Positions 1 to 6,836 of a DNA stretch of 8,054 bases are shown here, piece after piece. The DNA comes from Microbacteriaceae bacterium. Its GTDB lineage: Bacteria; Actinomycetota; Actinomycetes; Actinomycetales; Microbacteriaceae. The translations under genes and the position numbers were made by a program. Under the pieces are notes generated by a model. The model made no database searches and was not told where the DNA came from. It saw only the letters and a list, made by a program, of their open reading frames with translations. Each line of letters starts with the position of its first letter. Position 1 is the first letter of the stretch. The stretch lies in contig JANRET010000039.1 of NCBI GenBank assembly GCA_030725885.1, positions 1-8,054 on the forward strand, read 5' to 3'.

Positions 1-462
1 CTCGACAACCAACTGTGGGATCGCTTCAAGGCTGCCGGAGATGCGCTCTATAGTGCGGGTACGGCGGAGTGGGCGGCAAACACCGCGGCCAAAACCGCGC
101 TATTGTCCGAGTTCAGTCATTTGCTCACCGAAAAGGACGTCGCCGCAGCGCAGCGCGGTTTTCGAGAATTGCGTACCAAGTGGGACACCATCGGAAACGT
201 GGCAAAGGCAGATGAACGTAAGATCAACGACGGATTCCGGGCAATCGAGCGCAACGTCCGCGCACTCGAGGCGGAACATCTCGATCGGACCAACCCCGCA
301 AAAGTCGCACTTCGCGAAGGATTTGCGGCTCAGGTCGAACAGTCGATTGCCCAGTTGGAAGTGCAGGCCGAAGCGGCACGAGCGGCATCGGACTCGGCTG
401 CGCTGACACAAATTGAAGCAGATATCGCGTCCAAGAGGGAATGGCTCGCGGCGATTAGTTAG
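1..462 (+). CDS. DUF349 domain-containing protein, 3' part (5' end outside window)
   Basis: Frame 1 is open from the first base to a TAG at 460-462, giving 153 visible residues with no start, so the gene begins upstream. The first visible residues (LDNQLWDRFKAAGDALY) match the conserved 'LW..FK.A.D.FY' signature that recurs in DUF349 repeats. A second repeat-like stretch follows (FRELRTKWDTIGNV, about residues 49-62). The rest is charged, alanine- and glutamate-rich and predicted helical or coiled-coil, with no membrane segment or signal visible. DUF349 proteins are built from repeated helical units and their biochemical role is not firmly established; none is proposed here. The gene converges on rel, and its TAG overlaps the TAA of rel (shared TTAG, 459-462). 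A TTG at 103 could be misread as the start, but the conserved DUF349 residues lie before it. Confidence 0.85.
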   Translation, partial: LDNQLWDRFKAAGDALYSAGTAEWAANTAAKTALLSEFSHLLTEKDVAAAQRGFRELRTKWDTIGNVAKADERKINDGFRAIERNVRALEAEHLDRTNPAKVALREGFAAQVEQSIAQLEVQAEAARAASDSAALTQIEADIASKREWLAAIS

Positions 463-479
463 CCCGCATTGACGCGATA
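423..479. terminator. Inverted repeat across the convergent stops, possible bidirectional terminator
   Basis: TATCGCGTC at 423-431 is the perfect reverse complement of GACGCGATA at 471-479. The 9-bp arms enclose both overlapping stop codons (459-462). A weaker inner stem is possible (AATG 440-443 with CATT 467-470, then GCT 444-446 with AGC 461-463). There is no T-tract on either side, so it is not a classical intrinsic terminator. It lies inside the coding ends of both genes, the only place available because there is no intergenic DNA. The pairing is seen in the sequence; the termination role is inference. Confidence 0.3.
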
Positions 480-2174
480 AACGTCGTACACCGCATCGAT
501 TCTACGAACGGACGACAACACTCGGTCGAGGTGAGTCGTATCCGACATCTCGAACACATATCGCGACGTCGCGATCCGATGCGAATCCGTCTGAACCGAC
601 GCGGTGAGAATGTTGACATGGTGTTCAGCGAGCACACGAGTGATATCCGACAGCAGTCCCGATCGATCCAGTGCTTCGACCTGGATGTGAACGCGGAACA
701 CGGTTGAGGACGCGCTCGCCCACTCCACGTCGATCATCCGCTCTTGTTCACCGTCAAACCCCTTGACGTTCGGGCAATCATCGCGATGAACACTCACTCC
801 GTTGCCGCGCGTGATGAACCCCACAATGACATCACCCGGAACCGGCGTACAACACTTCGCAAGCTTGACAAAGATGTCGGCCGCTCCGCGCACAAGGACT
901 CCGGAATCATTCACGCGATTTGTGGTCGGGCGTTTAGTCGGAACTACGAATGCAGTGTCGTCATCGTGTTCGATTTCTTCGACAATCGCCATGATTTTTT
1001 CGACGACGGATTGGGTAGACACATGGCCCTCTCCCAACGCAGCGTAAAGACTGTCGACATTGTCGTACTTCAACTCCGTCGCGACCGACGCAAGGTTCTG
1101 CGCGGATAGCACGCGATTCAGCGAAAGGTTCCTTTTTCGGACAACCTTCGCGAGTGCCTCCCGCCCGCTCTCAATCGCATCGTCGCGACGCTCTTTCGTG
1201 AACCAACCGCGGATCTTCGAGCGCGCTCTCTGGCTCGTCACAAAGTTCAACCAGTCCTGACTCGGTCCCGCATCGGGGTTCTTGGACGTCAGAACTTCGA
1301 CCGTGTCGCCCGACCCCAATTGGGTATCGAGCGGCACAAGGCGCCCATTGACCTTCGACCCCATAATCCGGTGTCCGATTTCGGTGTGGACGGCGTAACC
1401 GAAATCAACCGGCGTGGCGCCTGACGGGAGTCCGACGACTTTTCCTTTCGGGGTGAAGACATAGACCTCTTTCGCTCCGATTTCGTAGCGCAGGGTGTCC
1501 AGGAATTCGGACGGATCTTCTGTTTCGGCTTCCCAGTCGGTGATATGAGCAAGCCACGCCATGTTTTCATCGGGAAGAATCTCGTCGCTCGATTTCGTTC
1601 CGAGCGTTTGCCGTTCCTTGTATTTCCAGTGCGCCGCCACACCATATTCGGCCCGTTTGTGCATGTCGAGGGTACGAATCTGAATCTCAACGGCTTTTCC
1701 CTCGGGACCAAACACGGTGGTGTGAAGGGACTGATACAGGTTGAACTTGGGCGTAGCGATGTAATCCTTGAATCGTCCCGGCATCGGATTCCAGCGAGCG
1801 TGCACAGCGCCGAGCGCGGCGTAACAATCACGAATCGACGAGACCAAAATTCGGACCCCGGTGAGGTCGTATATTTCTTGGAACTCTCGTGACTGCCGTA
1901 CCATTTTTTGATAAATCGAATAGTGCTGCTTTTGACGGCCCACAACCCGGGCTTTTACTCGCGCCGACTTCAGATCTCCAGAGATCTGGTCGATAATGCT
2001 CTGCACGAACCGGTCGCTCTCGGGTGTGCGCTCGGTCACGAGCGAATCAATCTCGACGTATAACTTGGGGTGAAGTACCGCGAACGATAGATCTTCTAGT
2101 TCCCACTTGATCGTCTGAATACCCAGTCGATGCGCGAGCGGAGCATAAATTTCCAACGTCTCACGTGCGCGCAT
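459..2174 (-). CDS. rel: Rel (p)ppGpp synthetase/regulatory half (split rel, 3' fragment)
   Basis: This 571-residue frame is the C-terminal three quarters of a RelA/SpoT-homologue enzyme, which transfers pyrophosphate from ATP to GDP or GTP to make (p)ppGpp in the stringent response. From residue 3 on it follows the family (RETLEIYAPLAHRLG). The synthetase domain, about 60-190, has D103 in IYDLTGVRI, the RFKD motif at 134-137 that marks bifunctional Rel rather than RelA, YQSLHT at 147-152, and E163 in EIQIRT. A TGS domain follows at about 235-296, then a helical region, a zinc-finger-like segment with C441-C442 and H463/C467, and an ACT domain at about 492-570. The HD hydrolase is encoded by the preceding, out-of-frame ORF. 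The ATG at 2174-2172 overlaps the end of that ORF by 14 nt and has no evident Shine-Dalgarno sequence, so translation would need coupling or reinitiation. No further stops or frameshifts are visible. It may be functional, or the 3' part of a pseudogene. Confidence 0.9.
   Translation of the reverse strand: MRARETLEIYAPLAHRLGIQTIKWELEDLSFAVLHPKLYVEIDSLVTERTPESDRFVQSIIDQISGDLKSARVKARVVGRQKQHYSIYQKMVRQSREFQEIYDLTGVRILVSSIRDCYAALGAVHARWNPMPGRFKDYIATPKFNLYQSLHTTVFGPEGKAVEIQIRTLDMHKRAEYGVAAHWKYKERQTLGTKSSDEILPDENMAWLAHITDWEAETEDPSEFLDTLRYEIGAKEVYVFTPKGKVVGLPSGATPVDFGYAVHTEIGHRIMGSKVNGRLVPLDTQLGSGDTVEVLTSKNPDAGPSQDWLNFVTSQRARSKIRGWFTKERRDDAIESGREALAKVVRKRNLSLNRVLSAQNLASVATELKYDNVDSLYAALGEGHVSTQSVVEKIMAIVEEIEHDDDTAFVVPTKRPTTNRVNDSGVLVRGAADIFVKLAKCCTPVPGDVIVGFITRGNGVSVHRDDCPNVKGFDGEQERMIDVEWASASSTVFRVHIQVEALDRSGLLSDITRVLAEHHVNILTASVQTDSHRIATSRYVFEMSDTTHLDRVLSSVRRIDAVYDVYRVNAG
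2161..2174 (-). other. Junction of the two rel frames; inferred 41-nt deletion scar
   Basis: On the minus strand the bases read ATGCGCGCACGTGA. In the first frame they give ..N-A-R-T-stop; in the second, Met-Arg-Ala-Arg-Glu. The 7-mer GCACGTG (2168-2162) fits both ends of the missing segment: as ..cGC-ACG-TGg it encodes the family's Arg-Thr-Trp, and as GCA-CGT-Gag it encodes Ala-Arg-Glu. With 12 intervening residues, as I recall for E. coli SpoT and mycobacterial Rel, the distance between the two copies would be 41 nt. Loss of one copy plus the intervening DNA gives exactly the frame offset seen. Confidence 0.65.
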
Positions 2175-2670
2175 TGTGAAGGCGATCGGCGAGCTTAATC
2201 AAGATCACACGAATGTCCTTGGACATTGCGACCACCATTTTACGGACGGTCTCGGCCTGTGCATCATTACCGAACTTGATTTTGTCGAGTTTGGTGACGC
2301 CGTCTACCAGCAGAGCAATTTCGTCGCCGAAATCTTTTCGCACCTCGTCCAGCGAGTACAACGTGTCTTCCACCGTGTCGTGCAACAACGCTGCGGCAAT
2401 GGTCTTGGCACCGATGCCCAGCTCAACCAAAATCTCTGCGACCGCAAGTGGATGGGTGATGTAGGGCTCTCCGGACTTTCGGGTTTGTCCCTCGTGGGCT
2501 CGTTTTGCTACCTGATACGCACGCTCGACGATGGCAACATCCGCGCGGGGATTGGTTTGCCGCAGCGCGCGAAGAATTCGCTCGAGAACGCCGCCCGTTT
2601 CCGACCGCGAAAAGAGCCGAGGAAACAGCGCTGGACGGTGTTGAACCCCAGTCGAACTGATCTCGGTCAT
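2161..2670 (-). CDS. rel: Rel HD-type (p)ppGpp hydrolase half (split rel, 5' fragment)
   Basis: This frame encodes 169 residues from the chosen ATG (2670-2668), ending in KLADRLHNART followed by TGA at 2163-2161. It is the HD hydrolase domain of Rel, which removes the 3' pyrophosphate of (p)ppGpp with Mn2+. The four family metal ligands are present: H73 (ITHP), H97-D98 (LLHDTVEDT) and D162 (LADRLHN), with E101-D102 and N166 also in place. Intact Rel proteins continue without a break into the synthetase; here the frame stops directly after the RLHN motif. The next residues of the family are found only in another frame, after a gap of about 12 residues. A GTG at 2673-2671 is also in frame, but the AGGAGG at 2680-2675 is only 1 nt from it and 4 nt from the ATG, so the ATG is preferred. 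The gene follows secF by 34 nt, with no apt gene between them. Confidence 0.88.
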   Translation of the reverse strand: MTEISSTGVQHRPALFPRLFSRSETGGVLERILRALRQTNPRADVAIVERAYQVAKRAHEGQTRKSGEPYITHPLAVAEILVELGIGAKTIAAALLHDTVEDTLYSLDEVRKDFGDEIALLVDGVTKLDKIKFGNDAQAETVRKMVVAMSKDIRVILIKLADRLHNART

Positions 2671-2674
2671 CACG

Positions 2675-2680
2675 CCTCCT
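2675..2680 (-). promoter_or_regulatory. Ribosome binding site of rel (AGGAGG)
   Basis: A perfect six-base Shine-Dalgarno core, AGGAGG, is read on the minus strand from 2680 to 2675. It is the strongest in the window. It lies 4 nt before the ATG at 2670 and 1 nt before the alternative GTG at 2673, which decides the start in favour of the ATG. Confidence 0.8.
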
Positions 2681-2700
2681 GTTTCTTAGTGTAGAACAGG
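2678..2700 (-). promoter_or_regulatory. Small hairpin overlapping the rel ribosome binding site
   Basis: In the secF-rel gap the minus-strand RNA reads CCUGUUCU, then a 6-nt loop ACACUA, then AGAAACAGG. The arms pair over 8 bp with one bulged A. The last three bases of the 3' arm (AGG, 2680-2678) are the first half of the AGGAGG of rel, so folding would mask part of the ribosome binding site. No U-run follows, so a terminator is unlikely. A role in damping rel translation is inference; the stem is short and could be chance. Confidence 0.35.
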
Positions 2701-2704
2701 TGTG

Positions 2705-3706
2705 TTAGCGCACTGCCCCCGAAGCGTTGCGGGTTAACTCGGGTCGCGCTTTGCGCCCCTGCTTTGTCAATTCGGACTCGCCTTCCCGCAATTGCGCGTA
2801 CATTGGTGCAGCGATGAAAATCGTGGAATATGCACCGCACAGAATGCCAACGAACAAGGCGAGTGCGATGTCACGGAGTGTTCCCGCCCCGAGCAACAGC
2901 GATCCGATGAACAAAATGGAGGCGACAGGTAACGCGGCCACCACCGAAGTGTTGATTGAGCGAACCAGAGTCTGGTTGACCGCGAGGTTGACCGATTCGG
3001 CGAAAGTCCGTTTGGACTCGTCATAGGAAATTTCCGTGTTTTCCCGAATTTTATCGAAAACAACAACGGTGTCGTAGAGCGAATATCCGAGAATTGTGAG
3101 AAGCCCGATAACCGCGGCGGGCGTCACCTCGAGCCCGAACGCTCCGTATATCGCGATGGTGATTATCAGGTCGTGAATCACCGCCACGATTGCCGCAACC
3201 GACATCTTCCAGGTTCGGAAATACAGGGCCATGACGATGCTGACGAGAACCAGGAACACGACGAGCGCGCGGAGCGCTTGACCCGTGATGTCCGCTCCCC
3301 AGGTTGCACCGATGAACGATGAGGTCACGCGTTCGACGGGCACACCATAGGCCTCCGCGAGAGCTACGCGCAGGGAGTCGGTTGCTTCGGTCGTCAACTG
3401 TTCGGTTTGTACGCGAACACTGGAACCTCCGACGATTGTTGTCTTGGGCGCAGCCACATCACCCGCTTCTGCGGTTACCGTTTTCTCGGCGATCGACACG
3501 TCGACGACCGAGGGGTTGGAAACCTGGAATTCAGAACCACCGCGGAATTCGATGCCGAACGTGAATCCGCCGCGCAGCAGCGTCATGACGACAGCGACGA
3601 GAATTACCGCGGAGGACAACAGGTACCAGGTCAGTCGCTTTCCGATGAAGTTGAAGCTTGTTTCACCCGTATACAGACGGTTCCCGAACTGAGTGATGCG
3701 ACTCAT
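2705..3706 (-). CDS. secF: Protein translocase subunit SecF
   Basis: SecF is 333 residues long and pairs with SecD in the membrane, using the proton gradient to help the SecYEG channel release and pull exported proteins on the outer face. A first membrane helix (about 26-44) is followed by the family motif FGIEFRGGSEF (50-60) and an extracytoplasmic domain of about 85 residues. Five further helices follow (about 145-163, 168-190, 194-218, 252-273 and 278-300). The conserved LGYSLYDTVVVFDKIREN lies at 206-223, including the aspartate region tied to proton transport in the family. The tail is basic and hydrophilic. The ATG at 3706 overlaps the TGA of secD as ATGA, indicating translational coupling and equimolar synthesis. 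A GGGGG run about 6 nt upstream may act as a weak ribosome binding site. Length and motifs are normal. Confidence 0.96.
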   Translation of the reverse strand: MSRITQFGNRLYTGETSFNFIGKRLTWYLLSSAVILVAVVMTLLRGGFTFGIEFRGGSEFQVSNPSVVDVSIAEKTVTAEAGDVAAPKTTIVGGSSVRVQTEQLTTEATDSLRVALAEAYGVPVERVTSSFIGATWGADITGQALRALVVFLVLVSIVMALYFRTWKMSVAAIVAVIHDLIITIAIYGAFGLEVTPAAVIGLLTILGYSLYDTVVVFDKIRENTEISYDESKRTFAESVNLAVNQTLVRSINTSVVAALPVASILFIGSLLLGAGTLRDIALALFVGILCGAYSTIFIAAPMYAQLREGESELTKQGRKARPELTRNASGAVR

Positions 3707-5430
3707 TGCGAACCCCCGTTTTCCAGAGCTTTACGCTCTGCGATTGATTGACGCGTGCTCGATTCTCGTGCGATACTCTCGCGCTTGCTCTTCGAGACCG
3801 AATCGTCAACTCGGAATTCTCCACGCCCGCGGTAGACCGCACCGAGTCCGCTGCCATCCAAACCGGTCAGTGCGTGTCCCGACGTGAAAAGACGGGTGCG
3901 GGCGAGCAACTGCAAGAGCGGATGGGTGAACAGAACCACGATGAGGATGTCGACGACCGTCATCACACCGAGCGTGAAGGCGAAACCACGAACGTTTCCG
4001 ACCGCGAGGACAAACAGAACTACTGACGCCAAAAGGTTTACCGCACCGGACACCAGGATTGTTCGTCGAGCTCGTCGCCACCCGGCTTCGACCGCGGAAA
4101 TCAGAGTGCGACCCTCGCGCAGTTCGTCGCGCACGCGCTCGAAATAGACAATAAACGAGTCGGCCGTCACACCGATACCAACAATCAAACCGGCAACACC
4201 CGCGAGTGACAGGCGGTAATCGTTCGACTGCGAGAGGTACACGGTCACCAACAACGTAAAGACCGCGGCGACGGCGAGAGATCCGATCGTGACAACGGCC
4301 AACATCCGATATTGGAAGATGGCGTAAAGGACGACCAGCGCTAGACCAATCAAACCGGCAAGAATCCCGCTTTCGAGCTGCGCGACGCCCAACGTGGGGG
4401 TAACCGTTTCACTGGACTGGACTTCAAAGCCGATGGGGAGTGCCCCGAACTTGAGCTGGTCAGCTAAGGCCTTCGACGAAGCCTCGGTGAACGAGCCCGA
4501 AATAACGGGCTTACCGTCGGGAATCGCGGCGAGAGTTCGGGGTGCCGAAATTACTTTGCCGTCCAGCACGATGGCGAATTGATTTTGCACACCGGGCAGT
4601 GACGTTAGTCGGGTTGTCACCGCGCTGAACGCCCGTGTCCCTTCCGCATTGAAGGTGAGGTAAACACCCCATTCGTTCGTCTGAACCCCGCTGGAGCCCG
4701 CAAGGAAGTTGGCGGAGGCATCGGACACCATGTCGCCATCGACCTCGACGGGTCCAAGAATGTATTTGAACGACTGATCATCGGCGCAAATCACGAGAGG
4801 TTGTGTCGGATCAGCGATGTTTGCGCCCGCCGCGTCGAGGGCGTCACACGTCTCGGTGAGGTAGGTCGCGTACAACTCGGGTGTGACCCAGTTCCGGTCA
4901 CTCGCGTTCGCTGGTTCGCCAGTCGGTTCGGGCCACACGGCAGGGGTTTCGAGCGTGCCGAAGTCATTGATGTCAATTCCCTCGACATTAAGGCTCGGGT
5001 CGGCTATGTCGGCAGCGACTTGGTCTACCGTCGACGCCTGGTCGGTGACGAGGACCGGTCGGAACTCGAGTTTGGCCGACGACCGAATTCGATCGAGCGT
5101 CGCCTGATCGGGCGTGCCGGGAATGGCGACGATGATGTTCGTGCCACCCTGCGTCGTAACCTCCGCCTCGCTGACGCCCGTCGCATCGACGCGTTGGCGG
5201 ATAATTCCGACGGCCTGCGCGAGTTCTTCCTCGGACACCGAAGCGCCATCTGCCACCTGCGGAGCCAGAATAATCTGGGTTCCGCCCTCGAGATCAAGGG
5301 CGAGTTTGGGGGTCCAGCTCTCGTTGTCGAAAACCGCTGCGGACGTAATGAGAGCCCCGAAAGCAGCGAAAATCATCAACAGCCACACCAGCGAACGAAT
5401 CGCGCGGGTTGAGGTACTCGACGTGGCCAT
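3703..5430 (-). CDS. secD: Protein translocase subunit SecD
   Basis: SecD is 575 residues long, the partner of SecF in the accessory complex of the Sec translocon. After a short cytoplasmic start there is a membrane helix (about 13-33), then LALDLEGGTQIIL (43-55) carrying the D-x-x-GG signature. A long extracytoplasmic domain (about 56-345) follows, ending in the conserved LKFGALPIGFEV (326-337). Five more helices lie at about 353-372, 379-399, 408-429, 458-478 and 484-510. The VGIGVTADSFIVYFERVRDE segment (417-436) is the counterpart of the SecF D-x-x-x-x-FD-K-R region. The only two cysteines, C195 and C215, are both in the extracytoplasmic domain. A hydrophilic, charged tail of about 60 residues (514-575) ends the protein. 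It begins 14 nt after yajC and overlaps secF by 4 nt. Confidence 0.96.
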   Translation of the reverse strand: MATSSTSTRAIRSLVWLLMIFAAFGALITSAAVFDNESWTPKLALDLEGGTQIILAPQVADGASVSEEELAQAVGIIRQRVDATGVSEAEVTTQGGTNIIVAIPGTPDQATLDRIRSSAKLEFRPVLVTDQASTVDQVAADIADPSLNVEGIDINDFGTLETPAVWPEPTGEPANASDRNWVTPELYATYLTETCDALDAAGANIADPTQPLVICADDQSFKYILGPVEVDGDMVSDASANFLAGSSGVQTNEWGVYLTFNAEGTRAFSAVTTRLTSLPGVQNQFAIVLDGKVISAPRTLAAIPDGKPVISGSFTEASSKALADQLKFGALPIGFEVQSSETVTPTLGVAQLESGILAGLIGLALVVLYAIFQYRMLAVVTIGSLAVAAVFTLLVTVYLSQSNDYRLSLAGVAGLIVGIGVTADSFIVYFERVRDELREGRTLISAVEAGWRRARRTILVSGAVNLLASVVLFVLAVGNVRGFAFTLGVMTVVDILIVVLFTHPLLQLLARTRLFTSGHALTGLDGSGLGAVYRGRGEFRVDDSVSKSKRESIARESSTRQSIAERKALENGGSQ

Positions 5431-5444
5431 AATGTGCTCGGGAA

Positions 5445-5804
5445 CTACTTAGCGGCGGGTTTGGCCGCAGCGGATTTGGCGACGGAAGACTTCGGTGCTG
5501 CCGACTGTGTTGCAGCGGGTGAAACCGACTTTTCCACAACGGGCTTCTCGATAACGCTCACAACCGACTGGCGGTGGAGACGCAGTTTCGTCCCCGGAGT
5601 GGTCTCCAGCACGATTTCGTTTTCGGCCTCGTCAAGAGACACGATCGTTCCAAAAATCCCCGAGGTGGTCATAACATTCGCGCCTTTGACGACCTTGGAA
5701 ACAAGAGCTTCGCGGTCCGCTTTTTGCTTGCGCGAGTTACGTATCATAAACACGACCATGAGCGCGAGTACCGCGAGCATCATAATTGTCAGCGGATCAA
5801 TCAT
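5445..5804 (-). CDS. yajC: Preprotein translocase subunit YajC
   Basis: YajC is 119 residues long, a small single-span membrane protein that associates with SecD-SecF. One membrane helix (about 5-21, PLTIMMLAVLALMVVFM) is followed by a basic segment starting RNSRKQKADRE, typical of the family. A compact cytoplasmic domain follows, with GANVMTTSGIFGTIVSLDE (41-59) and an EIVLETTPGTKLRLHR strand pair (63-78). Residues from about 85 on form a low-complexity tail rich in Ala, Lys, Ser and Val, of the kind common in actinobacterial YajC. The ATG at 5804 gives the normal N-terminus directly before the helix. No strong Shine-Dalgarno sequence is seen. The 45-nt gap to ruvB upstream shows no convincing promoter or terminator, so co-transcription with the ruv genes is likely. 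Confidence 0.93.
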   Translation of the reverse strand: MIDPLTIMMLAVLALMVVFMIRNSRKQKADREALVSKVVKGANVMTTSGIFGTIVSLDEAENEIVLETTPGTKLRLHRQSVVSVIEKPVVEKSVSPAATQSAAPKSSVAKSAAAKPAAK

Positions 5805-5849
5805 TGGGAGTCAACTCTTTTCTGGTCGGGATACACACAACGTTTCCCA

Positions 5850-6836
5850 TCATAGACCGCTTGGCGGATTCTTCCCGAGCAACTCCCACGCGGCGGGGGT
5901 CGCGACACGACCACGCGGTGTCCGCGCGATTAGTCCCACGCGAACGAGATACGGCTCAACGACCGATTCGAGTGTGTCGCGTTCTTCACCGACTGCCGAC
6001 GCGAGGGTCGCGATGCCGGCCGGACCACCGCGGAATGAGTCCATCAATGCGATCAGGACGGCGCGATCAAGGCGGTCAAGGCCGTGGTCATCAATGTCGA
6101 ACACCGTAAGCGCAGCGTGCACCGCGTCTCGGGAACCAGCCTCTTTATGGACGACGAGGTAGTCCCGAACTCGCCGCAACAACCTGTTGGCAATCCGCGG
6201 CGTACCGCGCGAGCGTCGTGCCAACTCGTGGACGGCGTTCGCGTCCAAATCAACGCCGAGAAGAGCGGCCGAACGTTGGACGACCGATTCGATCTCCGCC
6301 ACTTCGTAGTACTCCAGGTGGGCGGTGTACCCAAATCGATCGCGCAGCGGAGCGGGAAGCAGGCCCGATCGTGTGGTCGCACCGACCAGAGTGAACGGTG
6401 CGATCGCCAGCGGGACGGTGGTAGCACCGGGTCCTTTGCCGACCATGACGTCGATTCGAAAATCTTCCATCGCGATGTACAACAATTCCTCGACGCCGCG
6501 CGGAAGACGATGAATTTCATCGATGAACAGCGTCTCGCCCTCGCTGAGCGACGACAGCACAGCAGCTAAGTCGCCGGTGTGGGTGATGGTGGGACCACTC
6601 GACAGTCTCAGTGGAGAACCTGTTTCGTGCGCGACAATCATCGCGAGCGTTGTTTTGCCCAGTCCGGGAGGTCCCGCGAGCAGAACATGGTCTGGCGTGC
6701 GCCCTTCAATGCGTGCCGCCGCCAACATCACGCTGAGTTGGTTCCGAACCTTTTCTTGGCCGACAAACTCGTCGAGGGACGACGGGCGAAGCGCGCCTTC
6801 GAAAACGCCGTCGGCATCATCTACTTCGTCGCTCAC
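5850..6836 (-). CDS. ruvB: Holliday junction branch migration ATPase RuvB
   Basis: RuvB is 328 residues long, the AAA+ motor that forms hexameric rings on either side of a RuvA-bound Holliday junction and drives branch migration by ATP hydrolysis. Near the N-terminus is the family segment [16 protein letters not shown] (16-31). The Walker A motif is GPPGLGKTT (55-63), Walker B is FIDEIHR (104-110), and sensor 1 is in [10 protein letters not shown] (151-160). The arginine-finger region is LRDRFGY (164-170) and sensor 2 is GTPRIANR (211-218). The C-terminal winged helix includes [17 protein letters not shown] (294-310). The start is the GTG at 6836, which overlaps the ruvA stop as GTGA and places the family N-terminus correctly. 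No Shine-Dalgarno sequence is evident, so coupling to ruvA is likely. All motifs are intact. Confidence 0.97.
   Translation of the reverse strand: MSDEVDDADGVFEGALRPSSLDEFVGQEKVRNQLSVMLAAARIEGRTPDHVLLAGPPGLGKTTLAMIVAHETGSPLRLSSGPTITHTGDLAAVLSSLSEGETLFIDEIHRLPRGVEELLYIAMEDFRIDVMVGKGPGATTVPLAIAPFTLVGATTRSGLLPAPLRDRFGYTAHLEYYEVAEIESVVQRSAALLGVDLDANAVHELARRSRGTPRIANRLLRRVRDYLVVHKEAGSRDAVHAALTVFDIDDHGLDRLDRAVLIALMDSFRGGPAGIATLASAVGEERDTLESVVEPYLVRVGLIARTPRGRVATPAAWELLGKNPPSGL

Noticed and set aside
103..462. TTG at 103 as the start of a small separate gene
   Set aside because: The same frame is open from base 1 and the conserved DUF349 residues LWDRFK lie before this codon, so it is an internal leucine.
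1289..1945. 218-codon minus-strand frame overlapping the synthetase half of rel in another phase
   Set aside because: The in-phase frame carries the TGS and synthetase motifs; this one is rich in Arg, Ser and Pro and has none. It does not explain the rel frame break either, which is at 2161-2174.
2671..2673. GTG as the start of the rel hydrolase half
   Set aside because: It is only 1 nt after AGGAGG. The adjacent ATG at 2670 has 4 nt and is a better start.
2176..2694. 172-codon plus-strand frame opposite the rel hydrolase half
   Set aside because: It is antisense to a domain with all metal ligands conserved, and no homology is recognised.
4801..5412. 203-codon plus-strand open frame opposite the start of secD
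   Set aside because: It is a shadow of secD codons, with no family resemblance and no ribosome binding site.
5805..5849. TTGACT resembling a -35 box in the ruvB-yajC gap
   Set aside because: On the minus strand it sits only about 6 nt before the yajC ATG, leaving no room for a -10 element and leader. No good -35/-10 pair was found in this 45-nt gap.
5434..6162. 242-codon plus-strand open frame opposite yajC and the end of ruvB
   Set aside because: It is antisense to two well-supported genes. Its composition mirrors the Ala/Lys-rich yajC tail and it has no recognisable domain.
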